A stretch of 64,000 nt of DNA from Candidatus Yanofskybacteria bacterium CG10_big_fil_rev_8_21_14_0_10_36_16. GTDB taxonomy: Bacteria; Patescibacteria; Paceibacteria; 2-02-FULL-40-12; IGHO2-01-FULL-4-A. The position numbers and the translations under genes were made by a program. The stretch spans positions 1 through 64,000 of the forward strand of contig PCXQ01000004.1 in assembly GCA_002794035.1 (NCBI GenBank), in the 5' to 3' direction. The notes under the pieces were generated by a model that searched no databases, was not told where the DNA came from, and saw only the letters and a program-made list of their open reading frames with translations. This document shows, piece after piece, positions 40,317 to 49,320 of this stretch (position 1 is its first letter; each line of letters opens with the position of its first letter).

Positions 40317-41448
40317 ATATTTTCAAAGTTTTATCGGTGTGTTTTTCCCAAGCATACTTTTCTGTTATTTCTGGGGCAGCATTTATTATTTGCTGCCTTT
40401 TTTGTTTGTTTGTAAGGGATTCTTTTATTGCTTGTGTGATTTTATCTGAATCGGCAGGGAGTTTAACCTTAAAAGCATTTTGTCCGTATATTTCATCATT
40501 AAGCTTAACATCTGCCACTACAGGCACAGAACCTGCAGTTAGTGCTTCAAGTGTTGGTAAACCAAATGCTTCACTTGATGATATATAAACAAAGGATTTT
40601 GCATTTTGATAAAGCGCTATCAACTCATCTTCAGAGACGTACTCTTTATATATTATAACTTCTTTTGCATGTTTTTTATTTATTTTTTCAACTAAACTTT
40701 TAATAAATGGCGCTTGTCCTGAGTTTACCGAAGGATATTTGTCTTTACCGATAGCTACTAATTTTAAATTAGGAAATTCCGATTGCAATTTATCAATTGC
40801 TAAAATGGTTTCCTTAAGATGTCTTCTTGGAAATGCTTGGGCAACAAATAATACAAAATCACCTTGAACGATAGACGGTTTCGTATTTTTTGGGGTTTTA
40901 AATTTTGATGCATCAACTCCTAATGGTGTGGCAAATATCTTTTTTGTTTTTATATCTGAATGGCTTCTTAATTCTTCAACTGCTGTTTCAGAAACACTAT
41001 TTAGTGCTGTGGCGTGTTTAATGGCATGGCCTGTAAATATCTTATAGGCCAATCTATATTTAAAGGGCATACTAGTGCTGTGCATTTCTTTTAAAATATC
41101 AGGCGTTACAGTAACGATAGATTTGCCTTTAAAAATTAATGGAAGCATGTAGTTTGGGAAATACATCAAATCTAAATTTTCAAACCAAAGTTTTATGGGT
41201 AAATAAACGTAATAATATAAACTGAATGAAGAAGGAACAAGAAGCGGCTTAACTATTTTTTTAACAAAAATTGGATTTTTCAAATAAGAGTAATCTGGTA
41301 TCTGAGATTTAAAATAAAGATAAAAACGGAACTCGTGAGAGAGTTCCGGCTTTTTAGATATCTCTTCAAGGAGTTTGCTTATTATTCTACCCACCCCCCA
41401 TTGCTCACTATCTTCAATTGATTCGCATTCAATGCCTATTTTATACAT
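40285..41448 (-). CDS. Family 4 glycosyltransferase with an in-frame repeat
   Basis: 387 residues, GT-B fold: N-terminal acceptor domain with RIISKLLEEIS, C-terminal donor domain with FVLFVAQAFPRRHLKETI, and the family signature SSSEAFGLPTLEALTAGSVPVV (about 285-306). The segment KYPSVNSGQAPFIK is coded by a short repeat (40711-40737, TGTCCTGAGTTTACCGAAGG) found elsewhere in such genomes, apparently inserted between a strand and a helix. Its ATG overlaps the stop of the preceding gene (TAATG), so translation is coupled. Confidence 0.9.
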   Translation of the reverse strand: MYKIGIECESIEDSEQWGVGRIISKLLEEISKKPELSHEFRFYLYFKSQIPDYSYLKNPIFVKKIVKPLLVPSSFSLYYYVYLPIKLWFENLDLMYFPNYMLPLIFKGKSIVTVTPDILKEMHSTSMPFKYRLAYKIFTGHAIKHATALNSVSETAVEELRSHSDIKTKKIFATPLGVDASKFKTPKNTKPSIVQGDFVLFVAQAFPRRHLKETILAIDKLQSEFPNLKLVAIGKDKYPSVNSGQAPFIKSLVEKINKKHAKEVIIYKEYVSEDELIALYQNAKSFVYISSSEAFGLPTLEALTAGSVPVVADVKLNDEIYGQNAFKVKLPADSDKITQAIKESLTNKQKRQQIINAAPEITEKYAWEKHTDKTLKIFRKLANNNPE

Positions 41449-42326
41449 TAGATTTTGCCGAATCGGCCCATATAAAAATCAGTTACACCTTTTAAGATCA
41501 TCCTCGAAACTTCACGTCTTTTTGGCACCAAGATGATCTTGGCTAGTTGTTTTAGAATAACATAAAATGACCAAAACGGCAATAATATTTTAGACCAAAA
41601 AGGCCCATTTTTAAAGTTAAAAAGGTGGGAGTTGCGATAATGGTAATATAGGAGTATTGGAGAGCCGAGTTGTGATGTTGAAGATGAGACTTTGTGATCT
41701 ACTATAGCAGTAGGTTCAATGCTAAGTTTAAAACCTGCCATTTTAGCTCTTGCTGAAAAATCGGCATCTTCAAAATAAAGGAAATATTTTTCATCTAAAA
41801 AACCTATTTTTTCAAAAACTTCTTTTTTGATGAGCATGCTTGAGCCGATTATATAATCTACTTTTTGCATAGAGCTGTGGCTAAGTTCTGGTCTTAACCA
41901 TTTAATCTTTCCTCCATAAACCGTTTTACCTCCCTCGTTTATGGCTGGCCCAACTATTCCTATTTTAGAGTCAGATTCAGCTTTTTTAATTAATTTATCC
42001 AACAAATTTGGCTTAACAACTGTGTCTGGATTCAATATTAAAATATAATCAGCTCCTTGTTTTAGTGCGGTATTTATACCCACATTGTTACCACCAGAAT
42101 AACCAATATTGTCTGAAAGTTTTGAGTAGGTGTATTTAGTGTTGGGCGTTTCATTTTTAAGGTATGATTCAATTTTGTTCTTGTGCACAGACCCTGATGC
42201 GTTATCTACAATAATGATATTAATGTTTTCGTTTTGTAATTCTTTTACACTTTCAAGGCAACAAATAGTGTCCCCCGAGTTATTAAATTGGAGTATGATT
42301 ATAAAGCATTTAGGTAAATTAGTCAT
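41448..42326 (-). CDS. Family 2 glycosyltransferase
   Basis: 292 residues from ATG 42326 (MTNLPKCFIIILQFNN), 16 bases after the upstream stop; a TTG three codons earlier is less likely. GT-A features: IIIVDNASG, LILNPDTVV (DXD region, about 93-101) and YFLYFEDADFSARAKMAGF (about 185-203). Typical of rhamnosyltransferase-type enzymes. Coupled to the next gene through the overlapping TAATG. Confidence 0.9.
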   Translation of the reverse strand: MTNLPKCFIIILQFNNSGDTICCLESVKELQNENINIIIVDNASGSVHKNKIESYLKNETPNTKYTYSKLSDNIGYSGGNNVGINTALKQGADYILILNPDTVVKPNLLDKLIKKAESDSKIGIVGPAINEGGKTVYGGKIKWLRPELSHSSMQKVDYIIGSSMLIKKEVFEKIGFLDEKYFLYFEDADFSARAKMAGFKLSIEPTAIVDHKVSSSTSQLGSPILLYYHYRNSHLFNFKNGPFWSKILLPFWSFYVILKQLAKIILVPKRREVSRMILKGVTDFYMGRFGKI

Positions 42327-42341
42327 ATTAAGCAAGTTTGT

Positions 42342-43418
42342 TTAGGTTTGGACTGTTTGTTTTATGATGTTTAGTATGTGGTTTTTAAATATTTCTTGGG
42401 TAAAAATACTAGTGCTATTTTTAATTTCATCTGAATTATAATTTTCAATATTTTTTTTCATAAGCATAGCATGGTATGCAAGTACATCGGGATGGGAATC
42501 ATCAAAAAATTCACCATTTATCCCCTCTTTTATATATTCTAACGCACCTCCTCGTCTTAATGCCAGTACTGGTTTGCCATAACTCATGGCTTCAATCGGA
42601 GTTATGCCAAAATCTTCTTCTTGTGGCATGACAAAAGCAAGACAATTTTCATAATACTGAGACAGCTCATCATCAGGCACAAATCCTAATATCGTTACAT
42701 TTTTTTCTGCTATTTTTTCAAGGCGTTTTTTCTCCGGACCGTTACCTATAACAACAAGAGGCCAGCCAAGCTTGCTAAATGCTTTTACAGCAATGTCTAC
42801 ATTTTTATGTTTGTATAAACGACTAACAATCAAAAAGTATTTTTCAGATACAGATGTTTTGTGGTTGGCCTTTGTTGTGCCATTTGTATAGGTCTTTATT
42901 GGAGGGTAAATTACGGAAGAGTCTTGCTGATAGTATTTTTTAATTCTTTTGCGGACATTTTCTGAATTGGCAATAAAATGATCAACCCTTAAAGAAGCAT
43001 GCCTGTCCCAGATGCGCATAAAATGTTGGAGCAAGGACGCTGCCCACTTCGGAGTTATTTTAACTTCCTTTCTATATTCGGATTGCCAGTCCCACCATTG
43101 TCTCGTGGGGCTGTGGCAATAACAAATATGCGTTGTGTGCGGTCTTAAAATGAGACCCTTGCAAAAATATGCAGATGAAGAAATAACTAAATCAAACTCG
43201 CTTAAATCAAACGATTCAGCGGCAGAGGGCATTAGGGGCAAGAGCAATTTGTGGCTTCCGAGTCTTTTGTAATATTTTTGTAAAAAAGACGGCCGGATAT
43301 CAGCGCCGGGTATAAATTTGCTAGTAAAATTTTCATCATGAAAAAAGGTGTAAATGGGTGAAGACGGAAAAATTTTATGAAATTCTTTGGCTACATTTTC
43401 TGCTCCGCCAACTCCCAA
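42342..43418 (-). CDS. Family 4 glycosyltransferase, true start uncertain
   Basis: At least 358 residues, GT-B: GVGGAENVAKEFHKIFP at the N-terminus, YCHSPTRQWWDW, and donor-site signature MPQEEDFGITPIEAMSYGKPVLA (about 275-297). From the first TTG (43418) the protein lacks the usual first strand, yet the frame upstream reads KIIKIALIHDWF, exactly what the family has there. No ATG, GTG or TTG precedes it; an ATT or ATC near 43455 may initiate. Part of the glycan cluster. Confidence 0.85.
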   Translation of the reverse strand: MGVGGAENVAKEFHKIFPSSPIYTFFHDENFTSKFIPGADIRPSFLQKYYKRLGSHKLLLPLMPSAAESFDLSEFDLVISSSAYFCKGLILRPHTTHICYCHSPTRQWWDWQSEYRKEVKITPKWAASLLQHFMRIWDRHASLRVDHFIANSENVRKRIKKYYQQDSSVIYPPIKTYTNGTTKANHKTSVSEKYFLIVSRLYKHKNVDIAVKAFSKLGWPLVVIGNGPEKKRLEKIAEKNVTILGFVPDDELSQYYENCLAFVMPQEEDFGITPIEAMSYGKPVLALRRGGALEYIKEGINGEFFDDSHPDVLAYHAMLMKKNIENYNSDEIKNSTSIFTQEIFKNHILNIIKQTVQT

Positions 43419-43525
43419 AAACCAATCATGAATTAGTGCAATTTTGATAATTTTTAGCTTTCCAGCATTACAACCCCTTAGATAATACTTGGGTTTTCCA
43501 AAAAGCTGATAGTTGGTAGCTATTT

Positions 43526-44533
43526 TTATCTTTTAGCCAATACATTTTTTTTATAAATGTTTAAATTTTGCAATACTACTCCTGTTCCTTTGGCAACACA
43601 AAACAAAGGATCATCCGCTATGTGTGCGGGTACGCCTGTTACTGAAGTTACTAATTCGTCTATGTTTTTTAATAATGCACCGCCTCCGGAAATGGTAATT
43701 CCCTTTTCCATAATATCTGAACAAAGCTCAGGCGGTGTTTCATGGAGAACATTTTTCACTGTTTGTATAATTTCTACCAATTGTTCTTGCATGGCATCCG
43801 TTATTTCATTTGTGGTTAGTTCTATTGTTTTTGGATATCCACTAGCTAAATTTCTTCCTCTTACATTAAGGCGTTCCTGAGTTTCCTGTTTTACTGCACT
43901 TCCTATAGCTTTTTTGATAAGTTCGGCTGTTCTTTCACCAATAGCCAACCCGTGTTTCTTTTTTACATAACTGACTATTGACTGGTCAATTTTGTTGCCT
44001 CCCACCCTAACTGAAGACCAGCTAACTATGCCCCCAAGGCTTATTACTGCAATCTCAGTCGTTCCACCTCCTATATTTAATATCATATTGCCTGAGGCGC
44101 TGTTTATGGGTATTTTTGCTCCTATAGCAGCCAATACGGGCTCTTTAACAAGATAAACCATCTTGGCGCCAGCATTTAAGGATGCCTCTATAACGGCCCT
44201 TCTTTCTGTTGAAGTAATCCCTGCAGGTACTGAAATTAAAACCTCGGGCTTTAAAAAGGCCATATTGCCTATGGCTTTGTTTATAAAATACTTGAGCATT
44301 GCTTCGGTTATCCTATAATCGGCGATAGCACCTTCCTTTAAGGGACGTGACACCATAATGCTGTCAGGGGCTCTTCCTATCATGTTTTTGGCGTCATTCC
44401 CGACAGTCATTATTTTATTATCTACCACCGATATTGCCACAACAGAGGGCTCATTAATTACGATTCCTTTGTTAGGTATATAAACAAGAGTATTGGTAGT
44501 ACCCAAGTCTATTCCTATTTTTTTTATAAACAT
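43526..44533 (-). CDS. mreB: Rod-shape actin homologue MreB
   Basis: 335 residues. Actin-fold nucleotide motifs: GIDLGTTNTLVYI (phosphate 1, about 7-19), ILNIGGGTTEIAVISLGG (phosphate 2) and ISGGGALLKNID (adenosine site). Polymerises under the membrane to guide lateral wall growth. mreC and mreD do not follow; the next gene on the strand starts the glycan cluster. Divergent from the PEGA gene with about 100 bases between starts. Confidence 0.96.
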   Translation of the reverse strand: MFIKKIGIDLGTTNTLVYIPNKGIVINEPSVVAISVVDNKIMTVGNDAKNMIGRAPDSIMVSRPLKEGAIADYRITEAMLKYFINKAIGNMAFLKPEVLISVPAGITSTERRAVIEASLNAGAKMVYLVKEPVLAAIGAKIPINSASGNMILNIGGGTTEIAVISLGGIVSWSSVRVGGNKIDQSIVSYVKKKHGLAIGERTAELIKKAIGSAVKQETQERLNVRGRNLASGYPKTIELTTNEITDAMQEQLVEIIQTVKNVLHETPPELCSDIMEKGITISGGGALLKNIDELVTSVTGVPAHIADDPLFCVAKGTGVVLQNLNIYKKNVLAKR

Positions 44534-44630
44534 TTATGGGGTTGTGTATTCTGCTTTAAATATCACGTTATTGTTACCTAATTCAATATTAACAAATGTA
44601 GCTCATAATGGTATAGTGTATATTATAAGA

Positions 44631-45878
44631 ATGCAAAAAAAGACTCGTACAATTCTATTTTATTCATCTGTTATATTTTTCACCCTATTAAGCATAGTGG
44701 TTGTTTTGTATTCTCTTGGATATAAATACGATTTTATTGATAATAAATTTGTTAAAACTGGATCTCTTAGGGTGGCCACTAACTTATCCAACGCAGAAGT
44801 TTATATTAATTCAGAGTTAAAAGGAAAAACATCTTTTATAACAGGAAATTTTTCAAAAGGCAGATTTCTCCCCCGCATTTATAATGTCAGGGTTGAGAAA
44901 GAGGGATATCAAACATGGGAGAAAAACATTGATATTGAAAGAGGTTTATTTTCCGATTTCCCTGTTGTTGTACTCTTGCCTGATAAATTTGAAATCACAA
45001 TTACCGCATCTTCTTCTTTGTCAGTTCCCTATTTTTCGTTTGATAAAAGTTTAAGACGTGCCTATCTTGAAGACGGAGTATCTGAGGATGGATTATCGGC
45101 AATAAGCGTCTTAGCTCTCGATAACGGTCAACTGGTTGATGTTTTTGAGGTGCCAAAAAAAGTTTTATCAGAAAATCCAATAGTCGCTGATGCCAAGTTT
45201 TATTATTTAAATGACAATAATTTAATGCAATTTGATCCAAAAAAAGAAACTTATATCATTTTATCTGAAACGGTTAAGTCTTTTTATGTTAGTCAGGAAC
45301 ATGCTTACTTTACTAAGTTTTCTGATAATACTCTCTATATAGTGAATACTAGCTCAGACCAAATTAAAAATTTACTTAATGATTTACAAAATGAAACTGA
45401 TTTAATTATTAAAGCTGAGCAAGTTGGAAATGAATATTATCTGTTATTGAGCTTCTTAAATTCTAGCAATAAATTATTTAAATTTAATGAAAATGATTTG
45501 GAACCAGAAACAATAGCTAGTAACGTCCTTGGTTTTGAGGTTTCTCCAGACAGGAAAAAATTATCTTATTTTACCAGAAATGAGTTGTGGACGATCTGGC
45601 TTAATGACACAACATCACAACCTCTTAGGAAGGCAGGAGAAAAAGAACTAATAACTAGATATTCTCATGAAATTAAGAATGTTAAATGGTATAGAAACTC
45701 CGAACATTTAATTGTGCAAGTTGGAGGCGGACTAGTCTTTGTTGAAATAGATGGTCGTGGCAAGAAAAGAAATCAATACGACATAACATATTTTGATGGC
45801 ATTTTTAATTATGAAGGCTCAAGCAATAACATGTGGATTTTTGGAGGAAAGGAGCTAGCTAATTTTAAACTGGAATAA
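44631..45878 (+). CDS. PEGA-domain membrane-anchored protein
   Basis: 415 residues from ATG 44631, since the upstream extension is not protein-like and overlaps mreB. One membrane helix (about 9-29), a PEGA domain (GSLRVATNLSNAEVYINSEL to YNVRVEKEGYQTWEKNI, about 45-105), then a long beta-rich region that looks like a degenerate propeller. An envelope role is likely. TATAGT and TATTAT boxes stand just before the start. It ends in its own terminator. Confidence 0.8.
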   Translation: MQKKTRTILFYSSVIFFTLLSIVVVLYSLGYKYDFIDNKFVKTGSLRVATNLSNAEVYINSELKGKTSFITGNFSKGRFLPRIYNVRVEKEGYQTWEKNIDIERGLFSDFPVVVLLPDKFEITITASSSLSVPYFSFDKSLRRAYLEDGVSEDGLSAISVLALDNGQLVDVFEVPKKVLSENPIVADAKFYYLNDNNLMQFDPKKETYIILSETVKSFYVSQEHAYFTKFSDNTLYIVNTSSDQIKNLLNDLQNETDLIIKAEQVGNEYYLLLSFLNSSNKLFKFNENDLEPETIASNVLGFEVSPDRKKLSYFTRNELWTIWLNDTTSQPLRKAGEKELITRYSHEIKNVKWYRNSEHLIVQVGGGLVFVEIDGRGKKRNQYDITYFDGIFNYEGSSNNMWIFGGKELANFKLE

Positions 45879-45891
45879 ATTTTTTTAAATT

Positions 45892-45925
45892 AAAAACCCG
45901 ACTTATTTTTTAAGGTCGGGTTTTA
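45892..45925 (+). terminator. Bidirectional intrinsic terminator
   Basis: AAAACCCGACTT and AAGGTCGGGTTTT arms between convergent genes. Confidence 0.88.
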
Positions 45926-45935
45926 AATTAATTTT

Positions 45936-46352
45936 TTAAGCAACTCTTTCTGTTAAGGTCAGAGATTCACAGCATAGGGTATGTTTTGGAGCGGGTGACA
46001 TATTAGATTTAAAATTTGGATCTTCTTTTAATTTATCCCAAAAATATTTAAGCGATGATTGGTTGGACCACAGAAGCATAGAACTCAAGACCTTATCCAT
46101 TTTTACTGGATTTGTAGCAATTCCTTTCCAAATTTCTAACGAAGGCGATCTAAAAGAAAGAGGTTTGCCTACAAAAACTTTTGCCGCCTCAAGATTTTCA
46201 AAAACAAATAACAGGCCCAATTCTGGAGTTGTTATTTCGCTTGGAATATAAACAACCAAATGTTCATGTGCAATTGCAGACATTAAACTATCTCCCACTC
46301 TCGCAACAACTTTGTATACAATCTGCTCAGTAAGCTCAGTTTGGAGTCCCAT
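45936..46352 (-). CDS. Hypothetical protein
   Basis: 138 residues, no membrane helix or signal. The pattern LVVYIPSEITTPELGLLFVFENLEAAKVFVGKP suggests a compact alpha/beta protein, perhaps related to small domains that follow a tRNA or metabolite; C-terminal CCESLTL. AAGGAA lies five bases before the ATG. It stands between two terminators as a single-gene unit. Not recognised. Confidence 0.65.
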   Translation of the reverse strand: MGLQTELTEQIVYKVVARVGDSLMSAIAHEHLVVYIPSEITTPELGLLFVFENLEAAKVFVGKPLSFRSPSLEIWKGIATNPVKMDKVLSSMLLWSNQSSLKYFWDKLKEDPNFKSNMSPAPKHTLCCESLTLTERVA

Positions 46353-46434
46353 GTGTTTCCTTTATCTTTTTAATATTAAAAAACTAAAATCATATTATAA
46401 TGAAATTTATTATTTATCAATTAAATTTTTATAT

Positions 46435-46468
46435 TAAAAAACATCCCGCTTTGATGGGATGTTTTTTT
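46435..46468 (-). terminator. Intrinsic terminator of the ribosomal protein operon
   Basis: AAAAAACATCCC and GGGATGTTTTTTT arms, loop GCTTTGAT, just after rpsI. Confidence 0.88.
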
Positions 46469-46476
46469 GATTGAGT

Positions 46477-47088
46477 TTATCTCTTTGACCACTGTGGGGA
46501 TTTTCTTGCTTTCTTGAGGCCATATTTCTTTCGTTCTTTTACCCTTGAGTCAACAGTGATGTATCCTGCTCGTTTTAGTTTTTTAGAAAAATTATTATCA
46601 AACTTTATTAATGCTCGTGCTATACCTAGCCTACATGCATCTGCTTGACCGCTTGTACCGCCACCTTTAACAAGAATATTGGCCTTAAATCTGTTTAGAG
46701 ATTTTAATTTTTTTAAAGGCGATTCAACTATTTCAATTAAGTAATCTTTAGGGAAATATTCCGAATGAAGTTTTTCATTCACTGTTATCATTGCAACATC
46801 TTCTCCATCTTGTTTATCTACTGATTTTTTTGTATATAACCTAACTCTAGCAACAGATTGCTTGCGCCTCCCAACTGATTCATAGTATTTTTCTATTGCT
46901 GATGCAGACTTCTTTGTTTCTGATTCTTCTTCAGATTCTTTTGGTGTTGTTTCAGATTTTGCTTTTGGTTTTTCTTCCTTTTTTGTGGTCTTTTTAGCTT
47001 TTTGAACCTTAACAGAATCGGCATCTTTTTTTGGTGTTGTTTCAGATTTTGCTTTTGGTTTTTCTTCCTTTTTTGTTTTTGTAGCCAT
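46477..47088 (-). CDS. rpsI: Ribosomal protein uS9 with Lys-rich repeat extension
   Basis: 203 residues against about 130 normally. The S9 core begins near residue 65 (YYESVGRRKQSVARVRLY) and ends KARKSPQWSKR, the tail that reaches tRNA in the P site. The first 64 residues are low-complexity Lys/Glu/Thr/Ser, with the unit TKKEEKPKAKSETTPK present twice, 30 residues apart, coded by a near-exact DNA repeat (46937-46986 and 47027-47076). Last gene of the operon. Confidence 0.95.
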   Translation of the reverse strand: MATKTKKEEKPKAKSETTPKKDADSVKVQKAKKTTKKEEKPKAKSETTPKESEEESETKKSASAIEKYYESVGRRKQSVARVRLYTKKSVDKQDGEDVAMITVNEKLHSEYFPKDYLIEIVESPLKKLKSLNRFKANILVKGGGTSGQADACRLGIARALIKFDNNFSKKLKRAGYITVDSRVKERKKYGLKKARKSPQWSKR

Positions 47089-47110
47089 TTTAGTTATTTT
47101 TTAATTAGGT

Positions 47111-47452
47111 TTATTTAGAAAATCTTAAATTTTTAATAATTTTAGCTCTTAATTTGTTCTTTGGCAACATACCATAAACAACCCTCTTTAAAAGACTTTC
47201 TGGATTTTCTTCAAACATATCTCCAAAATTTATTTCTCTGATTCCACCGGGGTATCCAGAATGTCTGTAATATTTTTTTTGATCTAATTTTTGACCAGTA
47301 ATCTTAACTTTAGAAACATTTTCAACTGTAACTTGAACATCGGGCGTAATATTATATTGAAAATCAGGACTATCTTTTCCACGCAAAAGCACAGCAATTT
47401 TACTTGCTAGTCTTCCTAATGATTGGTTTGTTGCGTCTATGCGTTTTTCCAT
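47111..47452 (-). CDS. rplM: Ribosomal protein uL13, short
   Basis: 113 residues against about 142. The start EKRIDATNQSLGRLASKIAVLLRGK lacks about 15 N-terminal residues of the usual protein, and the C-terminus after VVYGMLPKNKLRAKIIKNL is cut as well. The core SGYPGGIRE is intact. Early assembly protein of the large subunit; adjacent to rpsI as usual. Confidence 0.95.
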   Translation of the reverse strand: MEKRIDATNQSLGRLASKIAVLLRGKDSPDFQYNITPDVQVTVENVSKVKITGQKLDQKKYYRHSGYPGGIREINFGDMFEENPESLLKRVVYGMLPKNKLRAKIIKNLRFSK

Positions 47453-47469
47453 AATTTTTTATTAAAATT

Positions 47470-47820
47470 TTATTTTATAAATTCTAAAATTGCCATCTTG
47501 GCTCCGTCACCCTCTCTTCGTGGTAATTTTACAATTCTAGTATAACCACCTTCTCTTTCACTGAATTTTGGTGCTATTTCATCTATTAATTTATCAGCTG
47601 CTTTTTTACCTGCTATTTCAATAAGAGCTCTTCTTTTTGCTAAATTTTCATTTTTTGCTTTTGTCACCATTTTTTCTACAAAAGGTTTTAAACTCTTTAG
47701 CTTTACTTCAGTGCTTGTAATTTTACCGGATAAAATGAAAGACATGGCCAAATTATTCCTTAGGGCATTTCTTTGTTTTTTAACTCTACCGAATTTTTTG
47801 ATTTTATTTTTGTGTCTCAT
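47470..47820 (-). CDS. rplQ: Ribosomal protein bL17
   Basis: 116 residues, N-terminus RHKNKIKKFGRVKKQRNALRNNLA, then EKMVTKAK and the C-terminal GGYTRIVKLPRREGDGAKMAILEF, all family features. Lies near the peptide exit tunnel. Follows rpoA by 21 bases. Confidence 0.96.
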   Translation of the reverse strand: MRHKNKIKKFGRVKKQRNALRNNLAMSFILSGKITSTEVKLKSLKPFVEKMVTKAKNENLAKRRALIEIAGKKAADKLIDEIAPKFSEREGGYTRIVKLPRREGDGAKMAILEFIK

Positions 47821-47841
47821 GTCAGTTTATTTAAATAAAAG

Positions 47842-48603
47842 TTATTTTTTCTTTGACTTCGTTTCTTTCTTGGTGGACTCTTTTTTCTTAGAGGTTTTTG
47901 TAGTCGCTTCTTTTTCTTTCGGAACTTCCAGTTGGTTCACTTGTTCAAAGTAGTCTATCAATGTTTTGGATGCTCTTATTAGAGTTTCTTCTGGAGAAAC
48001 TGAGCCATCGGTTTCTATTTCTAAAATGATTTTATTATAGTCAGTTCTTTGACCTACGCGCATATTTTCTACCTTGTAGTTAATGTTTTTAACTGGTGAG
48101 AAGATGGCATCAACGGCTATGCTTCCAACGCCTAGCTTTTCTTTTTGTCTTTGCTCTACTGGGACATATCCCATGCCTTTTTCTATCTTTAATTCCATTT
48201 CTATTTCGGCTTTCTTATCTGTTATAGTAGCTATTTCTTGATCTTTATTTATTACTTCTACATCAGAGTTGGGCTCTATGTCATTTGCTGTAATTTTATT
48301 AGCTCCTTTCTTTTTAAGGTTCAAAACTACAGGCTCGTCTGAAAAAAGTCTAAATCTAACCTTTTTAAGATTTAATATGACATCAATTGCATCTTCCATA
48401 ACACCTTCTATGGTTGAAAATTCATGGTCAACACCTTTTATTTTTACTGAGGTAATTGCAGCACCTTCAATAGAAGATATCAGAACTCTTCTAAGGGCAT
48501 TGCCGATCGTTAATCCATATCCGGGATAAAGTGGTGAAATTTCAAAAACCGCTTTGTTGCCATCATGGGATACGACCTTTGGTTTTTCTGGTAATTGTAT
48601 CAT
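47842..48603 (-). CDS. rpoA: RNA polymerase alpha subunit without C-terminal domain
   Basis: 253 residues against about 315-330. The N-terminal dimerisation and assembly domain is complete: YPGYGLTIGNALRRVLISSI, GVMEDAIDVILNLK and the end ASKTLIDYFEQVN (about 215-228). The helix-hairpin-helix C-terminal domain that reads UP elements and activators is missing; instead a tail of about 25 residues rich in Lys, Thr and Ser follows, similar in style to the uS9 extension. Confidence 0.94.
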   Translation of the reverse strand: MIQLPEKPKVVSHDGNKAVFEISPLYPGYGLTIGNALRRVLISSIEGAAITSVKIKGVDHEFSTIEGVMEDAIDVILNLKKVRFRLFSDEPVVLNLKKKGANKITANDIEPNSDVEVINKDQEIATITDKKAEIEMELKIEKGMGYVPVEQRQKEKLGVGSIAVDAIFSPVKNINYKVENMRVGQRTDYNKIILEIETDGSVSPEETLIRASKTLIDYFEQVNQLEVPKEKEATTKTSKKKESTKKETKSKKK

Positions 48604-48684
48604 GTTTACTTTATAAAATTTATAAAGTTATAAGTTTTCTGTTCCTTGCAACTTTATAAATTTAATTACTTTTTATCCGACATA

Positions 48685-49320
48685 TTATCTAGAATAATAT
48701 TCCACGATGGCTCTTAGGTCTGAAGTGTTTAAACCACTATCTTCCATGCTTGGTGTTCCTATTATTTTTGAGGAAATCTTGCCCTTGTCCAATGATATCC
48801 ATCCTGGAGCTTCATATTTTTCAAACCATTGTGGCATTAAAGAAGAAAAATAAGGTATTTTCTTACTTTCTTCTCTTATTGAAATTGTATCGTTTTTTCT
48901 GACTTTGTAAGATGGGATGTCTACTCTTTTGCTGTTTACGGTAATATGACCATGGTTAACCAATTGTCTTGCTTGATCTCTTGATTGAGCAAAACCTGAT
49001 CTAAAAACAATATTGTCCAAACGTTTTTCTAGTTTTTCCATTATTTTAGAACCTGTTTCACTCTTGGATTTCATAGAGTCTTTTACGATGGCTTTAAATT
49101 GCTTTTCTAGTATTCTGTAGGTATTTCTAACTCTTTGTTTTGATTGAAGTTGCAATCCGTATTCAGACAACCTTCTTTGGCCCTTGCTTCCATGTGTTCC
49201 TGGGGGATATGGCCTTTTGGTTAGAGCTGATTTTGGAGAATATGAACGTTCGCCCTTTAAGAAGAGTTTAGTTCCCAAGCGTCTTTCTATTTTTTCTTTT
49301 GGACCTCTATATCTTGCCAA
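48685..49320 (-). CDS. rpsD: Ribosomal protein uS4
   Basis: About 211 residues from TTG 49320 (ARYRGPKEKIERRLG, matching the family start MARY); an in-frame TTG 12 codons upstream adds LSFPNNKRLIE, which is not family-like. S4 RNA-binding motif at RLDNIVFRSGFAQSRDQARQ. Early 16S binder and usually an autoregulator. No Shine-Dalgarno is visible; the TTGGCA start resembles rpsT and rpmA, as does AGTTGCTATCGTTTC 20-40 bases upstream. Confidence 0.93.
   Translation of the reverse strand: MARYRGPKEKIERRLGTKLFLKGERSYSPKSALTKRPYPPGTHGSKGQRRLSEYGLQLQSKQRVRNTYRILEKQFKAIVKDSMKSKSETGSKIMEKLEKRLDNIVFRSGFAQSRDQARQLVNHGHITVNSKRVDIPSYKVRKNDTISIREESKKIPYFSSLMPQWFEKYEAPGWISLDKGKISSKIIGTPSMEDSGLNTSDLRAIVEYYSR

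Noticed and set aside
44493..44630. Longer start of the PEGA protein
   Set aside because: It would run over the start of the divergent mreB and adds non-signal, atypical residues before the membrane helix.
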